From NCBI GenBank assembly GCA_018806985.1, contig JADANN010000355.1, positions 792,001 to 856,000 of the forward strand: a stretch of 64,000 nucleotides of DNA, read 5' to 3'. A program made the translations under genes and the position numbers. The notes under the pieces are model-generated. The model was not told the origin of the DNA, searched no databases, and saw only the letters and a program-made list of their open reading frames with translations. Shown here in pieces: positions 24,063 to 37,300 of the stretch. Numbering within the stretch: the stretch's first letter is position 1; every line of letters starts with the position of its first letter. The stretch is from Angiostrongylus vasorum. Taxonomy: Eukaryota; Nematoda; Chromadorea; Rhabditida; Metastrongylidae.

Positions 24063-25640
24063 GCTGCTGTAGCAATGTGTAGGTGAACTAGTTGTAATCA
24101 TCTTGAGGAATATTTCTTTGCAAACGAATTGTTCTTTGAACGACCCTTAGGCCATGTCAGTCATGATGTGAAGGTTGAAATCAATGGCGGGTAGAGTCAA
24201 TGGAGTGTAGAGTCATTCTTAAGTGTGCTCAACAGTGTTCATTATTATCCTATTCGTAAATAGCTGCACATTGCTGTGTTTTTCACAATTGTATCACACC
24301 GTCATAAGTCATGGAGCGACCTAGCTTCAGTCGCTGAAGTTGTGGCCACTTTAGAATAAAAAAGTGTATTGGTTGCAAGTCTCTGTTGATCAACGAAGGT
24401 CGTTGATTTTTTATGTCAAAAAACTTGTGCTGGGAACACTCTGGAGCAGCTAACTTGGAATTACTGGAAAGCTGACATCCGACCAACATTTAGTACGCTA
24501 ATATGCCGAGAAAGCGAAGGTCAGATCTACACGTGAATCCAACCACTTTCATAGACTACAGTTGCAATGCAACGAAACGAATGGAGATCGTATACTGGAG
24601 GAGCAATTCGTGTCATCTGTGATTCTGTTGACTAATCAGTACTTGGAAGCTATGAAATCTCCATTGTTTTCTGTGGCTCGCCCGTAGTGTTCAGTGGAAT
24701 CCGCTTCCTTGACGGACTCGTTGAGTCTAACTGACTCAGTTTAAGGCCCAACAGAGTGCTTTGTCTTCACTGTTTCTGGCGAGGAGGCCGCCATTGCTAG
24801 TTCTTTGGATCGTCTTGTAGGCTTAACATTAACATATTACATAAAGTGAATGGAGATGCAGAACTCGTCAACTTGGTTTCACCTGAATAGAAGCTAAACA
24901 TCTTACCGCACGTTATAATTCAAAACTCGTTGTTACGATAAGCTGGTAAATCACCAGGAATGCCTTCACCTCTAATGTGATATACTTCTTCTTCTCATTG
25001 CTTTTGACGGTGTTACAGTCGGTAATTATGTGCTGTTCATTCCGGAGCTACAGAAATAGCTGTACCCCTTTCTATACGGTGTATATTCCCTGCTTTGGTG
25101 TCATCTTCGTGATGAATACATCCATTGTAAATATTTCGTAACATAGTGGTAACATATCTAGGTATACACGGTATTTGCCAAGATATGTCTGATTAAATCT
25201 TACTGTTTAATTGTGTGTGATAATCACTAAGTTCTGATATATTTCAGTTCTGTAGAAATATTTAGTCTTCTCTTATTAAGGTGTCTCCCTTGCACAAATA
25301 TAAATACATGGGTTCTGAAATGGCTTGTTTCTGCGCTGCTAAAGTGACATAAGACACAGTTGCTGATTATGGAGGTGGCAGGCGCCTGCGCCTGGTGGAT
25401 GAGCGCTGTGGCTGGTATGCATTGGTTTAGTGCATATGGCGGCTTGCTGCGGAAGAGTTATATCGTCGTGAATATAAGGATCACATTGTCATGAATCTTC
25501 GCCGTTCTTCTTTCACTTTTTTAGTCTGAAATACGTTAAAATACAGACATTTAACACCATGGACTGATTCATTACAGCATGCAGTAGGAACCTTTCGGAC
25601 GCTTTTCCGACTTTTTTCTTCTTTTTCTTCTCTTTAGCAT
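24063..25640. other. Interval without a supported gene
   Basis: No exon that I can defend. A 68-codon open stretch on the minus strand (24489-24283) matches nothing I know. The end of the interval, a pyrimidine-rich run ending TTTAG at about 25637, is a good acceptor for the GCSH 5' exon. Confidence 0.4.
25624..25637 (+). promoter_or_regulatory. Possible trans-splice acceptor of GCSH
   Basis: TTTTCTTCTCTTTAG lies about 10 bp before the first in-frame ATG (25648) and 70 bp before the preferred start (25708), with no obvious upstream exon. This is typical of a nematode spliced-leader site, but no leader can be seen in genomic sequence. Confidence 0.4.
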
Positions 25641-25707
25641 CTATTTGATGGAATGTGCATATCACGGTCTCTTTTCATTGCTTTATCTACACAAATGTCT
25701 GTTTGAG

Positions 25708-26888
25708 ATGGCAATGCTGATGTCCAATGCGGTGCGTGTAGCAACGTGTTTGAGGAGTACTGCCATGCAAACACGGGCACTCTCCATTTCATCGAGGCTA
25801 TTTGCTGGTTGGTCGGATTTAGGTCTACTTCATTTGTTACTTCTGTATAAAGGAAAAACAAACCTGTATTTACCAAATGCAGAGTTTACTGAAGTCGATT
25901 CTGTTGTTTCCAAGAAAAAAAAAAGAAAAAGCTGCTTTCTTTTTACGGTCTTTGCAGAAATCGTTTTATTAACGTTATAATGACCTTTATAAATTCCGGC
26001 TTAAAGTCATTTTCACGTTTTTTACTATGAACGGATATTGAATGAAAGTATACGAAGTAAGTAGAACTGTTTTTCGTGAAGCCGTTTTGGAATAGAGGCA
26101 GTGGTATAGTCAACGTCTGTAGTCGGTCAACCATTGATGACAGAAGGCGGTGCAGAAGTAGTTACGCTATTTGTCAACGGCATGGTAGATACCGGCATCA
26201 CATTTAGTTAAGGAACATTGCACTAAAAACATCTTTTCATAGACCTACACATTCTCTTCATAAATGCGAAAGTTGTCGCCGTTTGTAACCTACTCATTTT
26301 ATAATGCAAGTAATCACGGATATGTCGTGTTATTTGATGACATTCTACTATTATCCAGTTTCTGAGTGATTCCTGTCTTGTAGAACTTACAGGTCTTTCG
26401 TGTAGTAGTGACCAGATGATTTCTGCATCGTTAAGACTACTTTTTAACCTCACCAGGCTGACAGCGTAATATTTTCTGGGCGTAAAACGTCTTTTGCTAC
26501 AATCAGTTCCGAGTAGCAGTACGATCTATATTTTTTTTGCATAACCTGCCAGACACTCATGCGGTTTAATGTTCATCCTATTCTCTTACAATCATCTCCA
26601 AGTGGTTGAATGACAAATGTCTAGTGTTTCCTCGATCTTCCAATCCACCGATGTCGATAGCTTTCATCTAAAGCAAAACATTCTTCGCTCTCGCTCGTAG
26701 TTGTACTTCAGAATAGTGCGCATCGTTGATAGCAAAGATGTCTTCATAAGAACGCTTGAATCGCTTTGAATTATGACATTTGCAATCCTCATCTACAAAG
26801 GATCTGATATTTCGAAAATCCTTGTTTTTCCCATCATTTTTTTTCTCCTTTTTAAAAATTCTGTGGGCTGCTCCAGAAATGATAAATT

Positions 26889-26969
<81 letters not shown>

Positions 26970-29900
26970 TACAAGGGGACGGATAGCACAGTGCCAGTAG
27001 TGTCGATCATCAGGAGCATGGTGCCACTTCAATTCCGCCCCGAGCCAACCAAGCATGTCATCCCTCCGGGGTCAGGAAATTGATATCGAACTTGTCCGGG
27101 AGAAAGTCACTCTCAGCAATCCAACTGGGAATGCTCCAGCCTCACTGTCTCAGGACTCCAGGGAAAATTGCTCGACCAACATTCTACGGTTTACCGCCTC
27201 ATCGTGGCTAGGAGGTGTTCCTGGGTGTCGGACTGCGATGTACAGCGGGGGATTCATCCTCCCGGCAGGGTCTCCCAAGCTGAGAAGGAGTCCGGAGTTT
27301 CCATTAAGAAGCCTAGTTAAGAGTAAACCAATACCAGGACCTACCACCGTCCTGGTATCAAAGTCGCATTGTGGCAAATCTCTCTCTGATCTGCAAGGGC
27401 TGCGACTGCCTGTGGTGGTGAAGACCTGGGGCAGACTTTGGCCAGGCTGTCCTCGGGATTCTAGGGAACCACAATGGCTTAACCAGCAAATCTCTGAAAA
27501 ATGGTGATTATGCTGGGGCCCCCACAACTATTGAGGATGGGTCGTTCAAGTATCAAGTAAGTAGAGCAGTGGGAATACTTTAGCTTTGGTGTGCTACCAC
27601 ATAGGGCTTCGAATGTTCCTGCTGTACAAACCTTGAACTTCGTTAATTAAACGTTCATATTTGAAGAATTATATTAAGGATAAAAGGACATTGCTGTCGG
27701 CGTTGATCAATTCAAGAGGGATGCGTCATGCATTCGGCTTCATCAACATCATTAGAGGTGATTGAATGCATATTTGCCCCGTACATTGACTCGCAGTGGC
27801 CCACCAAAGTATCCAGTTAGTGCTGCTATACTTCCAGACAAATCCGGTACCAATTTGCCGATCCCGGAGGGATGGAGGGTTCAGTGAGCCTGGAGTGCGG
27901 GGATCGATCCCACATGTATTGCAGGCCGCCTCCGACCACTGCGCTACACGCCCCTGAAAGAATTATATAGTCAGTAATAATAGAGGCAGCCCGTTAACAA
28001 ACGCATACAGAGAAGTTTATGAGATTTTCTGTAAGAATTGAAGATTCAAATGAACTTGAGCGAATGTGATATTTAAAAGACATGCCGTTACTGAAGAGAT
28101 CGATACTGCTTCTACGCCGTTTGAATATGATTGCTATCGTTTGAGAGGAAGAGGTCATAAAATTTCTTCTATGCGGTGCAGAAGATTTCCACCCGATAAG
28201 GCTGTTTTCAATATATGCTTCGGTTAATGCAAGAAAGCGCAACAGAGTTTGTGCAGGAAGCTGATCACAGTAAACCGAAAAAGATGGTTTCGACAACTCA
28301 GTGGAAAGAGAGTATAAATGTGTGAAGATAGCGAGATAGAGAATATTCAGAATATTTTTTAAGATAGAAATTAGTCTCCATGTGGACAAGGTTTTGGAAC
28401 AGTCCAGATAACCACGATGGTGCCGAGATGTTTGATAAACTCCTGATCGCAGAGGTCTGGGGTGGAGATTGAATCACTTTCACCCTTACCGGGTGCAAAC
28501 GCGTTTACCATCACACCATGAGAATTCTTTGTTTCGCCTTTACAATCCTGATTTTTTAACTGTTATCTCTCAATGAATCAAAAAAAGTCAGATATCTAGT
28601 TACAAGCTATAAATTTTTAATACATCTTGTTAGAAAAGCTGTCCAAATAAGGATTTCATAACAACCTCGTGTAAACTGAGCAATCTAAGCAGATATATTG
28701 ATTGTTCACGCCGAGGTTAAGTCAATATCGGTTTAGTTAATTATAAATTTTTGCCTACAAACAAGATTGTCGGACAGTAAAGTTCTAAATTGTGCCAGAA
28801 ATATACTGAAATATTACTTCCGGTGTAAGCTAACTCTACTTTTTAAATTATGTATATTTAGGATTTTGAATTTCTAGTTTGTTTGTGATATCACACTGTG
28901 CACAGTCGATACTTCCTGATAACTGTTTTGTTCTAGAGCGCAAATACACAAAGAAACATGAATGGGTATCTGTAGACGGAGAAGTTGGAACTGTTGGCAT
29001 CACTGACTTCGCAGCGGTGTGTCTCTTATGAACCATAAAAATCTTGGATTCAAAAAGAGCATATTTTTGGAAGCAATATTCATATGGGTGCTTAGTAACG
29101 TATTGTCATGAATAATTAGATACCAGCATAATATCCACTTGACTAGTACCTTAGTGTCAGATAATCTTCAAATACCATAGCTTACAATGGTCGTTGCTAT
29201 AGATGGTCGTGAAACTTGGAGTAACTGAGAAATCTGCAGCCTTAGGATTTGATTCCTTTCAAGAATGACGATTTTTTTTCTACAGATTTGCTGTGTTTAC
29301 GTTTGGGCCTCCAGGTGGGAGTATCGAACTTTTTGTTTTGAGGACACTTTCGATGGGTGAACCCATGCTTTACGTCTCATATGGGCGCGCTAGAACAAGC
29401 CCCCACCACTGTGTGGTGGTAAACCACTAAAGCTTCTGCAGTAGAATTGAAAGACATATCTGGTTGTCTCGTATTCGGTATCTCGTCTAGAATTTATAGT
29501 AAGAAACACAAAGGGCTTATCCACTTTTGATGATGGTACTATTGTAATGGCGTTTAGGAGCAACTTGGTGACATTGTCTTTGTGGAACTGCCCGATGTGG
29601 AGACGAAAATTGTGAAAGGAGACGCAACAGGAGCCGTGGAAAGTGTCAAGGTACTGGGAAAATTATATTTTTTACAAATGTAATACAAAAACTATTTCTT
29701 ACAAAAAAATAAATTGGATCACGTGGTAGCAGTTCTGGAACACATTTATGTACATTATTTAGGCTGCCTCTGATATCTACGCACCAGTGTCTGGTGTTGT
29801 GACAGAGAAGAACAACATTCTTGAGCAAGAGCCAGGGAAAATAAATAAAAGTCCATTCGAAGAAGGTGCGCCTTTTATTCTCTCTTAATTTCTACATCAC

Positions 29901-30595
29901 TTGATTTGATATCGAGTGTCAGCTTTGGTTGCGTGGAATATCCTTACCTCGATAATTGGACCGCTCGTCTTCACTGGTTGTTCGGGCCCCAGAATATTCT
30001 CCATTTCTTAGAATTTTGCTGGTTTAGCCATTGTATTTCCCTGGAGTCCCGAGATCTGCGTAGCGAATGTTTGCTCCAGGTTCTCCACCACCATAAGCAC
30101 TCGCCGCTTTTGTGCATCAGAGGGAGATTTACCACTGTGCGACTAGTTTGATAGCAGGACGGTAGTGGATCTTGGTGTTGGTTTATTCTTAGCTGGGCTT
30201 TCTGGTGGAAACGCCGAACTCCTTCTCAGCTTGGGATACCCTGCTGGGAAGATATATGCCCCCGCTGTACATCGCAGGCCGACACCCAGAAACACCTCCC
30301 AGCCGTAATGAGGCAGTAAACCGTTAGGAGGGCGTGGAATATAACTAAGCTGAATTAAAAGGCTGTCTTTATCACTACTAGATGCATCAATGTTTCATAT
30401 GTTAATATATGATGTTTTATCAGAAGAGTACATGTTTGTTCAAAAACTTATGCTGGAGACTGAAATCAAAAAATCTGAAAATTTCCAGGGTGGTTGTATA
30501 AGTTAAAGCTAACGAATATAACTGAACTAAGTGAACTGTTGAATGAAAAGGATTATGAAGACTTCAAGAATGAGGAGGAGGGTCAAGGGAACTAA
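25708..30595 (+). CDS. gcsh: Glycine cleavage system H protein, mitochondrial (lipoyl carrier)
   Basis: Carries the aminomethyl group between the P, T and L proteins of the glycine cleavage system in the mitochondrial matrix, on a lipoyl-lysine arm. Exons: 25708-25807, 28937-29016, 29558-29650, 29763-29865, 30489-30595; all phases agree, giving 160 aa. Exon 1 is a classic matrix-targeting peptide (Arg/Ser/Ala-rich, no acids: [20 protein letters not shown]). The mature protein starts about [20 protein letters not shown]. The lipoylation motif is [20 protein letters not shown], with Lys at about residue 91 as the last codon of exon 3. The end is [17 protein letters not shown]. Length fits the family (human precursor 173). 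An in-frame ATG at 25648 would add 20 residues; 25708 is preferred because it opens the targeting peptide cleanly. Intron 1 (3.1 kb) and intron 4 contain SINE and R3 copies. Confidence 0.96.
26893..26967. repeat. (TA)n microsatellite
   Basis: About 75 bp of TATA with CATA interruptions, within GCSH intron 1. Confidence 0.95.
27186..27565 (+). repeat. R3 repeat in GCSH intron 1
   Basis: From GGTTTACCGCCTCATCGTGG to TCAAGTATCAAGTAAGTAG. Confidence 0.8.
27675..27955 (-). repeat. tRNA-like SINE, family A, in GCSH intron 1
   Basis: Reverse-strand copy from AAGGATAAAAGGACATTGC (tail) to CACTGCGCTACACGCCCC (head). Confidence 0.82.
29936..30338 (-). repeat. R3 repeat, reversed, in the last GCSH intron
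   Basis: Body GGACGGTAGTGGATCTTGG and GCTGGGCTTTCTGGTGGAAA, ending at CGTAATGAGGCAGTAAACCG. It fills most of the 623-bp intron. Confidence 0.8.
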
Positions 30596-30939
30596 GTGCT
30601 TGATGTGTTTCGACAGGTTTCCGATCTCTTATACTCAATGCGCAGTTTTTTAAGTCGCCAAATCTGGTACATTTCGTTACAAAGAGTTTAGGTTCAGTGC
30701 ATAGGTTTTATACATGTGTTACATATTGGGTAGTTTTTTAGTCTATGACCTGAATATCCTCTTTATTTATATATGGTCATATTTATTGCTTCGGCGTTGT
30801 CACAGTTTTTTGAGGTCTGAATTTTTTGTTGTGCAGGTAAATCCCGTGCTTTTTGTTAAGCCTTGTCTTTGATTTAACATTGTGAAGTGGTAAAACTACT
30901 TTTCTTCCTGGTAGCCTTTTTTGCAGTTGCAGAAGGTAT

Positions 30940-32010
30940 GTCACTTATGTTTATTAAAAGATTGTTTTAAGGATTTACAGTGCATTAAGTAATCACTTTC
31001 CAGATGAATAGATAGTCTCCACTTAGTACTATCGTATCTTGTTCCGTAGGCCTGAAAGTGTTGCATAACTATTTCTTCTTCTTCATACTTCCTTTTTAAC
31101 TGGTTAAATGTTTGTGACCTAAAAAATTGATAAATTGTGGGTTTTATCGGCGTTTCGTGGTCCACCAATATCATGTAATGACATTATTTTGAACTGTTAG
31201 AGGAAACTAATGGAGAAAAGTTCACGTGGAAATTTGAGCAGTGTTGTGCAGTCGATTACAGGCCTGTTCATACATGGAGAATTGAATCCATCCCTAATGA
31301 TCCTGAAGAACTAAACACAATTCCTGTTCACTTTTCACGTTTTCTAGGGAGTCATCTCTTTTCCTCTATAGCTGACGTTTACTTTCACCAACAAAACAGT
31401 CTGGATTGTAGTCAGGTAAAGTTCCAAAGTCTTTCTTCCTATAAACCTGCGGTTCGGTCATTTGTGTTAAAGGCCTTGGGGGCATTCGTCGCAATTTTAC
31501 TTCCTTTCATAAGTAGTTCGTGGTTTTCAGTTGGGTCTTCCTTTATATGTCACTTAGGAAATCGTCGGATATGACTTTCGCTTTTAATGAAATGGTCATT
31601 TTCAGTATGGATGGATCTTAAGGTTAGAGTATCCTCATATCCAGTGAAACTACTTTTTCCATTGAAGAAGTAAATGTGCGCCCATGGAAGGGGCTTGTTC
31701 TCGACAGGATTCCAATATGACGAGTTTCATCCTTGTACGGATATCTTTTTACAAATTTTCTTACTCTGTAGTCCGCTCCACTTGATTCTATCTCTCCGGA
31801 CTTCGAAGTATGTGATAAAAAATATTTGTGTATAGAACAGTTTGTTGAACGTCATTCTGTGCAAATTATCTGAGAATTCATGCGTTGAGACCTCCACAGC
31901 CGTGCAGGTTAACAAGTAATTGTAGATAATATTTGCTTCCTTCCTACGCAAACGTTGGGAGATGTCGACACGAGCTGTTAGGTCTTTTATGGGTAGAATG
32001 ATGAGCACTG
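30940..32010 (-). other. Open minus-strand stretches, identity unknown
   Basis: Two stretches look more protein-like than chance. One (about 31131-30941) follows an acceptor TTTTTTAG and reads SQTFNQLKRKYEEEEIVMQH... to a stop. The other (32008-31727) reads LPIKDLTARVDISQRLRRK.... I could not link them in phase or match them to a family. They could be the 3' end of a minus-strand gene converging on GCSH, or chance. Confidence 0.25.
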
Positions 32011-32441
32011 GGTGGGTAAGCAGTAAAACCTCTTCATCTCTGCATTCGGTGATATGTTCTTCTCAATAGAAAAATCTACGTGTCGATATCATGCTTTTAA
32101 ACGGTTACATTATGCTTGATGTGACCCGAATAAAACCTGAAGATAGATGTCCGGCGAAACAATCCTTATGATGCAGAGCTAAAATAATAAAGGGTGAAGC
32201 TTTCGGCATTGCTTAGTCCATGAGTGGTGTTCCGTGCATTCGACGTCATCAAGCATCGTTAGATGTGACTGAATACGTAACAGGCCTAAATAGTGTTTGG
32301 CAGTGGTTCACTGATGTATCAAGTCACGGCATCTGTCGTCCCACACAATTTTGGAACTAATTTACTAACTCGGAGAGCAGATGTAAGTCTTGCTGAGCCT
32401 GGGTGAGAGGTCGAACCAACGACCACATGTGTTTACTAATA

Positions 32442-33736
32442 TTGGGTTGTAACATATGAAATGTCCGATTTCATTTTAATTTTCCGTGTAATTTTTCTAA
32501 ACAAATCTTGCTCTTTATTTATGTTTAGTAAATATTTTTGAAGCACAAAGTCTGCTCTTCCAATATCTAATATCGGTTTTTCTCAAGGTTTAATATTTTA
32601 GCATTTTTTATAGTATTTAACTTTAGTGTGAATCAACGTGATATTCGTGTCCTTTTTCGTTTCGAGTGGGAAGAGGAGACATAATGCCGCGGCAGGAGCT
32701 CAGAATATCACCAAGTTTGGGTTGAAGTTAGTGTTGGTGAATTAACAGTGTGAACATGGTTCCGAAATTTTGATCTGGTGATTTCGACGTCGAAATTAAG
32801 GAAGGCCGCGGACGCCTCAGTGAACTTGACAACGACGAATTGAAAGCACTAGTGGAAGTAAACATGCGAACAATTTTTTGTTGTTGTTGTTGTTGTTGTT
32901 TTTGTTCGAGAGCTTGCAGAACAGCTTGGCCTAAGTACAGGAATAATTTCCACTCAGTTGAATCGCATAGGAAAGACAAAAAACTCGACAAGTGGGTGCC
33001 ACACGAACTACATGATAATCAAAAAAATCGCCGTTTTAAAGTGTTTTCTGTTCTTATCCTGTGCAATAAAAACGACCGAATTGCGACTTGCGACGAGAAG
33101 TGGATTCTGTACGAAACTGGCGACGTTCAGCTCAATGGTTGGATTGCGATCAGGCTCCACAGCACTCCCCAAAGCCGAAATTGCACCAAAAAAAAGGTTA
33201 TGGTGAGTGTTTGGTGGTCTGCAGCCGGGTTGATTCATCACAGCTTTTTAAATCCGGGCGAAACGATTACGGCACAGAGGTATTGTAACAAATTGACGAA
33301 ATGCACCGTAAACTCCAACAACAACGACCGGTATTAGTCAACAGAGAAGGGCCAGTCCTTCTCCTTGACAATGTCCGGCCTGACGTTGCGGAACCAGCGC
33401 TGCAAAAGTTGAACGTGTTAGGCTACGAAACTTTGCCTCATCCGCCGTATTCATCAGACGTCTCGCCTACCGACTATCACTTCTTCAAGCACGTTGACAA
33501 CTTTTTCGCGAGGAACGGTTCACCAACCACGATGACGGAAAAAATGGCTCCAATGAATTCATCGCTGCCAGAACTCCAGAACTTTAGCCAACTAGAAAAT
33601 GTAAAGAAGCTTCTTGTTCGAAAAATGTACTGATTCTAGCTGTGCTTACTTCAATGGATAAAAAATAGTATGAAAAAAGTCAAGGCTATTTAAAGTTCAC
33701 ATTTAAAATTGAACATTTCATATGTTTACAACCTAA
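32442..33736 (+). mobile_element. Mariner transposon (cecropia/Hsmar1-like), dead copy
   Basis: 1295 bp with terminal inverted repeats (TTGGGTTGTAACATATGAAATG left; TTAGGTTGTAAACATATGAAATG reading in from the right) flanked by TA duplications at 32440-32441 and 33737-33738. Transposase remnants in order: LDKWVPHELHDNQKNRRF, ATCDEKWILYE with the first catalytic Asp, a frameshifted AQWLDCDQAP segment, VMVSVWWSAAGLIHHSFLNP, LLDNVRPDV (second Asp), and LPHPPYSSDVSPTDYHFFK (third). The N-terminal DNA-binding region has several stops and a (TGT)n expansion at about 32879-32902. Inactive. Confidence 0.93.
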
Positions 33737-33738
33737 TA

Positions 33739-33968
33739 GATCTTCATTAGTACTACAGATAATTCACCGAATTGTATGGATAGCATCATAAAAATACGTC
33801 CAGGCTCCGAAAAAGGGGAAATCACCGAAACGTCAGCATGAAACCACAACAACAACAAAACTAGTAGTAATCTCGTTTCAGTTAAAGAAGGCCAGTTCGT
33901 AAGAATTACATATATTAATTATCAACGTCGATGTTCAAAGAAAGTCGGTCTTTTAAGTAAGTATATTA
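33739..33968 (+). repeat. Hammerhead-like-motif repeat fragment
   Basis: Contains GCTCCGAAAAAGGGGAAATC and CACCGAAACGTCAGC (33803-33838), a decayed form of the motif found at 58-59 kb, followed by the linked block CGTCGATGTTCAAAGAAAGTCGG seen beside other copies. It separates the mariner from the SINE head. Confidence 0.55.
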
Positions 33969-34300
33969 CAGGGCACCTCCATCCACTGCGGTATACGCGC
34001 CATATTGTAGGAACATGAGACAGAAAAAGCTCTGCTTGGCTATCATAGACATTTCCCAATGCGAATGACGACCGTCACAACATCAAAGTTGGTCAGCGTG
34101 ATCCCCTTCCATAGAAGAGAACGCTTCGAGATCGACTTGATATTCCAGCCTTGTGAGTACGTATTTGCAAGGACCACCTTCCTAGTTCTAACAGGGTAAG
34201 GAGGTGGGACATATTTGATAAGGCAGGATTTCTTAGTCTTAGGAGAGCTTAAGCTGGCTTAGTTTTATGAAATCTTGCGTACATTGAAACACCACTAACT

Positions 34301-37300
34301 CTATTTTCTAGTTACGTTTCTCTTTTCTGCTGTCGCCTTTCTCGAAACTCTTGTGGAGGACTCGGAGTGCGAAGACAAATCACTTATTTCCGCTTTACCC
34401 ACTGGCTCATTTACTCCGTCATTTTCCTCGATGTACAGCTCTGCAGCCCAGTCAGCTAAGTGCTGAAGATTCCTTGTTCTACTATAATTGGCTGAATATA
34501 ATTGATAAATCACAAGTTAGAATATACCTGAATAATATCTTCAGGGCTAGGATACGAAAACGCCAATATCCATGCCACTGACTCGTCGGCATCACTCAGG
34601 CCGCTTTCAGCCAGGGTTAGATATGACGTTAGCGCTAACTATGAATACCATTATTTCTTTTAAGATGAATTGAATAATGCAAAAAGAACTTTGGAATTTT
34701 CAGTCCTGATCAGTATTGAGTGGTAGACAATCTATCTTATCTCCGTCGGTGAACGTGTCACTCTTAGCCAGATGCGAAAGCCGGCAACCGCCTGCACATG
34801 AGGCAGTGGTTGTTGCCAAGTAGTCAAATAACATTTAATAGAATAACTGAGACAGAACTTAATGACAACTACGTGGTGCTAGCACTAATTATCAACGGTA
34901 ATAAATCATGGGTCCTGGTATCTCCTTGTAAAGGATAAAACGACAAAGGTCTCGGCGTTTACCAGTCCCTGAAGGAAGCGCCATACATTTGACTTCATCA
35001 AGCATCGTTTAGAGGTGATTGAATGCATATCTGGCCTTTACAATGACGCGCGGTGGCCTACCGATGTATCGAGCCAGTGCTGCTATCGTCCCAGATAAGC
35101 CTGGTACCAATTTGCCGACCCCGGAGGAAGAGCCATGGGCACGGGGATCGATTCCACGTGTGTGTGCGGTGGCGCCTCCAACCACTGCTCCACACGCGCC
35201 CTTTCTAGTCGCCCTTGTATTGACCATAATGTAATGTTCGTAGCCGTTTACAATAAAATATACCTGCGCAAAGATGAGTGCGATAAATTCGATTCCGATT
35301 GCAATAAAGAGCAGCCATATAGGCAACGATGGGTCTAGTAATCCGAAAATAGAAGAAAGTAATGACGACAGACATCCTTCAGTTTTGTACCACCTTTCGT
35401 AGAACTGATCACCTTCAGTGTTTATCTCAGACAACGGATATTCTGTACATTCCACTGAGAAGCAACATGTAAGTGGAAAAAGACAAACGGAATCGTCAAT
35501 CGAACACCCTTGTACTGTCTTGTCACGCGGTAATGGGCTGATAAAATATGTTTTATCTATCAGCGAGAATTGTCCAAACCATGTCATTCTACCTTTACAT
35601 ATCTGCAATGGCCTTAGAAACTACTGGTGGTCAGTTTTCATCGGTTTTACGGAGAAGATAAGATGATGAGAAATTTTATATCAACAAACTACGATGTCCA
35701 ATATGGTTTGCTATCCCAACCCAAGCGCTTTCGGCTGGTAATAGAGAACATGCTGAACAACCTACAATCGCCCATCTACGAAAGAGTCAATTAATGGCGC
35801 TCGACAAATGCTTAAGGTGACATTGAACGTTGTTATCCTTGACAAAAAAAACCGTTGCAAAAATGACTGAAACGACAAGGCATGTCTTATGAGGAGAATT
35901 TTCTCGAACATGTTAAGAAAAAGTTGTTGACGTTTTGTTTACCCTAAGCTACTTCACTACATATTGAAATAGCGGATAAAAAGGATAAAGCTTTCGGCAT
36001 TGATCAACCCTATGAAGTGCGCGATACTTTCAAATTCGTTAAGCATCGTGGAGGTGATTGAATGTATAGCTATCCATACAATGATTTTCAGCTGCAGACC
36101 AATGCATCAAGTCCGTGTTCTATCTTACCACATAAGTTTACCTCAAATTTGATCCTGGATGGATGAGAAGCTTCTTTATTTTGAAGTGAGAGACCGAACT
36201 AGTCACCTTTGTGTATTCAAGGACATCTCTAACCACTGAGCTAGTAGATAATGGACTCCTCCAGTTATCCACTGCAGTAAAAAAAAGCAGAAAGTTAACA
36301 ACGTCTTACTTTTTTATAGCCATAAAGCTTCACACTCGATAAATCACGGTAGTCGTCATCACCATTCACGCCACAGCAGTTGTAAAAGCTCTGTAAGACA
36401 CTATTACAATCGCTCTTGACAAACATCTAGACTTTTACACCGATATTACACGTAAATGCTGCCAAGGCTAAATTATACCTGGAATTTGTCGACAAATAAA
36501 CGATCTACCGGCTTATCGTCGTACCGAACGATAGTCTGAAATACTAAATTTTTTAGCAGCGTGACTGGTCCTGGAAAACGTGTCAAGGGATAGTAACATG
36601 TTCTTTTTCAATATGTTATTTTTAATGTCCCAATATCACCATGCTGCGTGGATCCCAGCATTTCTTTCATTGAATTTGTTTTCTAGTATTCATCAAGTAC
36701 AAAGATCTTCTAACTTACGTGTAGGTAACGGTAGTGCTTGAGAATCTTCGCCTTCTTTACGATCGTCATGGAATACTGGTGAAGTCGATATTTCTTGGAA
36801 TTCTGGGGGTAGTTCTGCTAGGGGGGTCCAAAGTCTTCAACACAACTATTCACCATTCCGGCTCCAAAGGAATAGAGGTCTGGTTTTGGTTGACAAAGGG
36901 CAGGATAAAACGAAAGCCTCACTCGAATCAAGTAGCACAAATATCTGCACTAGCCAGGCCCCATATTGCTGGTGAACATATTTTATACAACACATATATC
37001 TATGAGGAGAGGCGAAGAATTAAACCTCATTACGTACTTGAAGAAGTCCAACAGCTACAGCCGACTTGAACTTATTGGCGTAAACAATACACAGCACAGC
37101 AGAAAACAGCAAAAATAGCAGCGGCCAGGGACATGAAAAAGATTTTTTCCTGAAATTTGAAATTGACCAGCATTAAAAGCATCTTTGCTGAGAAGTGAGT
37201 GCCACAGAAGTGGAACGATTCGCCAGACTGCGACGAAAGGCGCCGCCTACTCGCACTGTACTAGAATGGCATACAATTCTGTAAGTAATAGCTGGATTGT

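Larger units (their letters stand above)
32186..34003 (-). repeat. tRNA-like SINE, family A, split by later insertions
   Basis: The reversed SINE tail and body run from about 32186 to 32435 (up to CGACCACATGTGTT). The missing head, GGGCACCTCCATCCACTGCGG with TACACGCGCC-like end, resumes at about 33969. The 1.5 kb between them is a mariner plus a piece with a hammerhead-like motif. Confidence 0.7.

Noticed and set aside
34301..34513. Tetraspanin last exon starting at CCAATTATAG (34500)
   Set aside because: It leaves a 36-bp intron and a stop after 11 codons, or the wrong phase for the long frame. The acceptor at 34463 gives a 65-bp intron and keeps the frame.
36734..37069. A plus-strand membrane protein (LVKSIFLGILGVVLLGG)
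   Set aside because: It lies in a tetraspanin intron and overlaps an exon on the other strand; no plus-strand splice signals or homology support it.
37072..37149. Reading the third tetraspanin exon in phase 0 (EKIFFMSLAAAIFAVFCC, stop)
   Set aside because: It is hydrophobic but hits a stop before any good donor. The phase-1 reading reaches a strong GTACGT donor and leads in phase into the extracellular loop.
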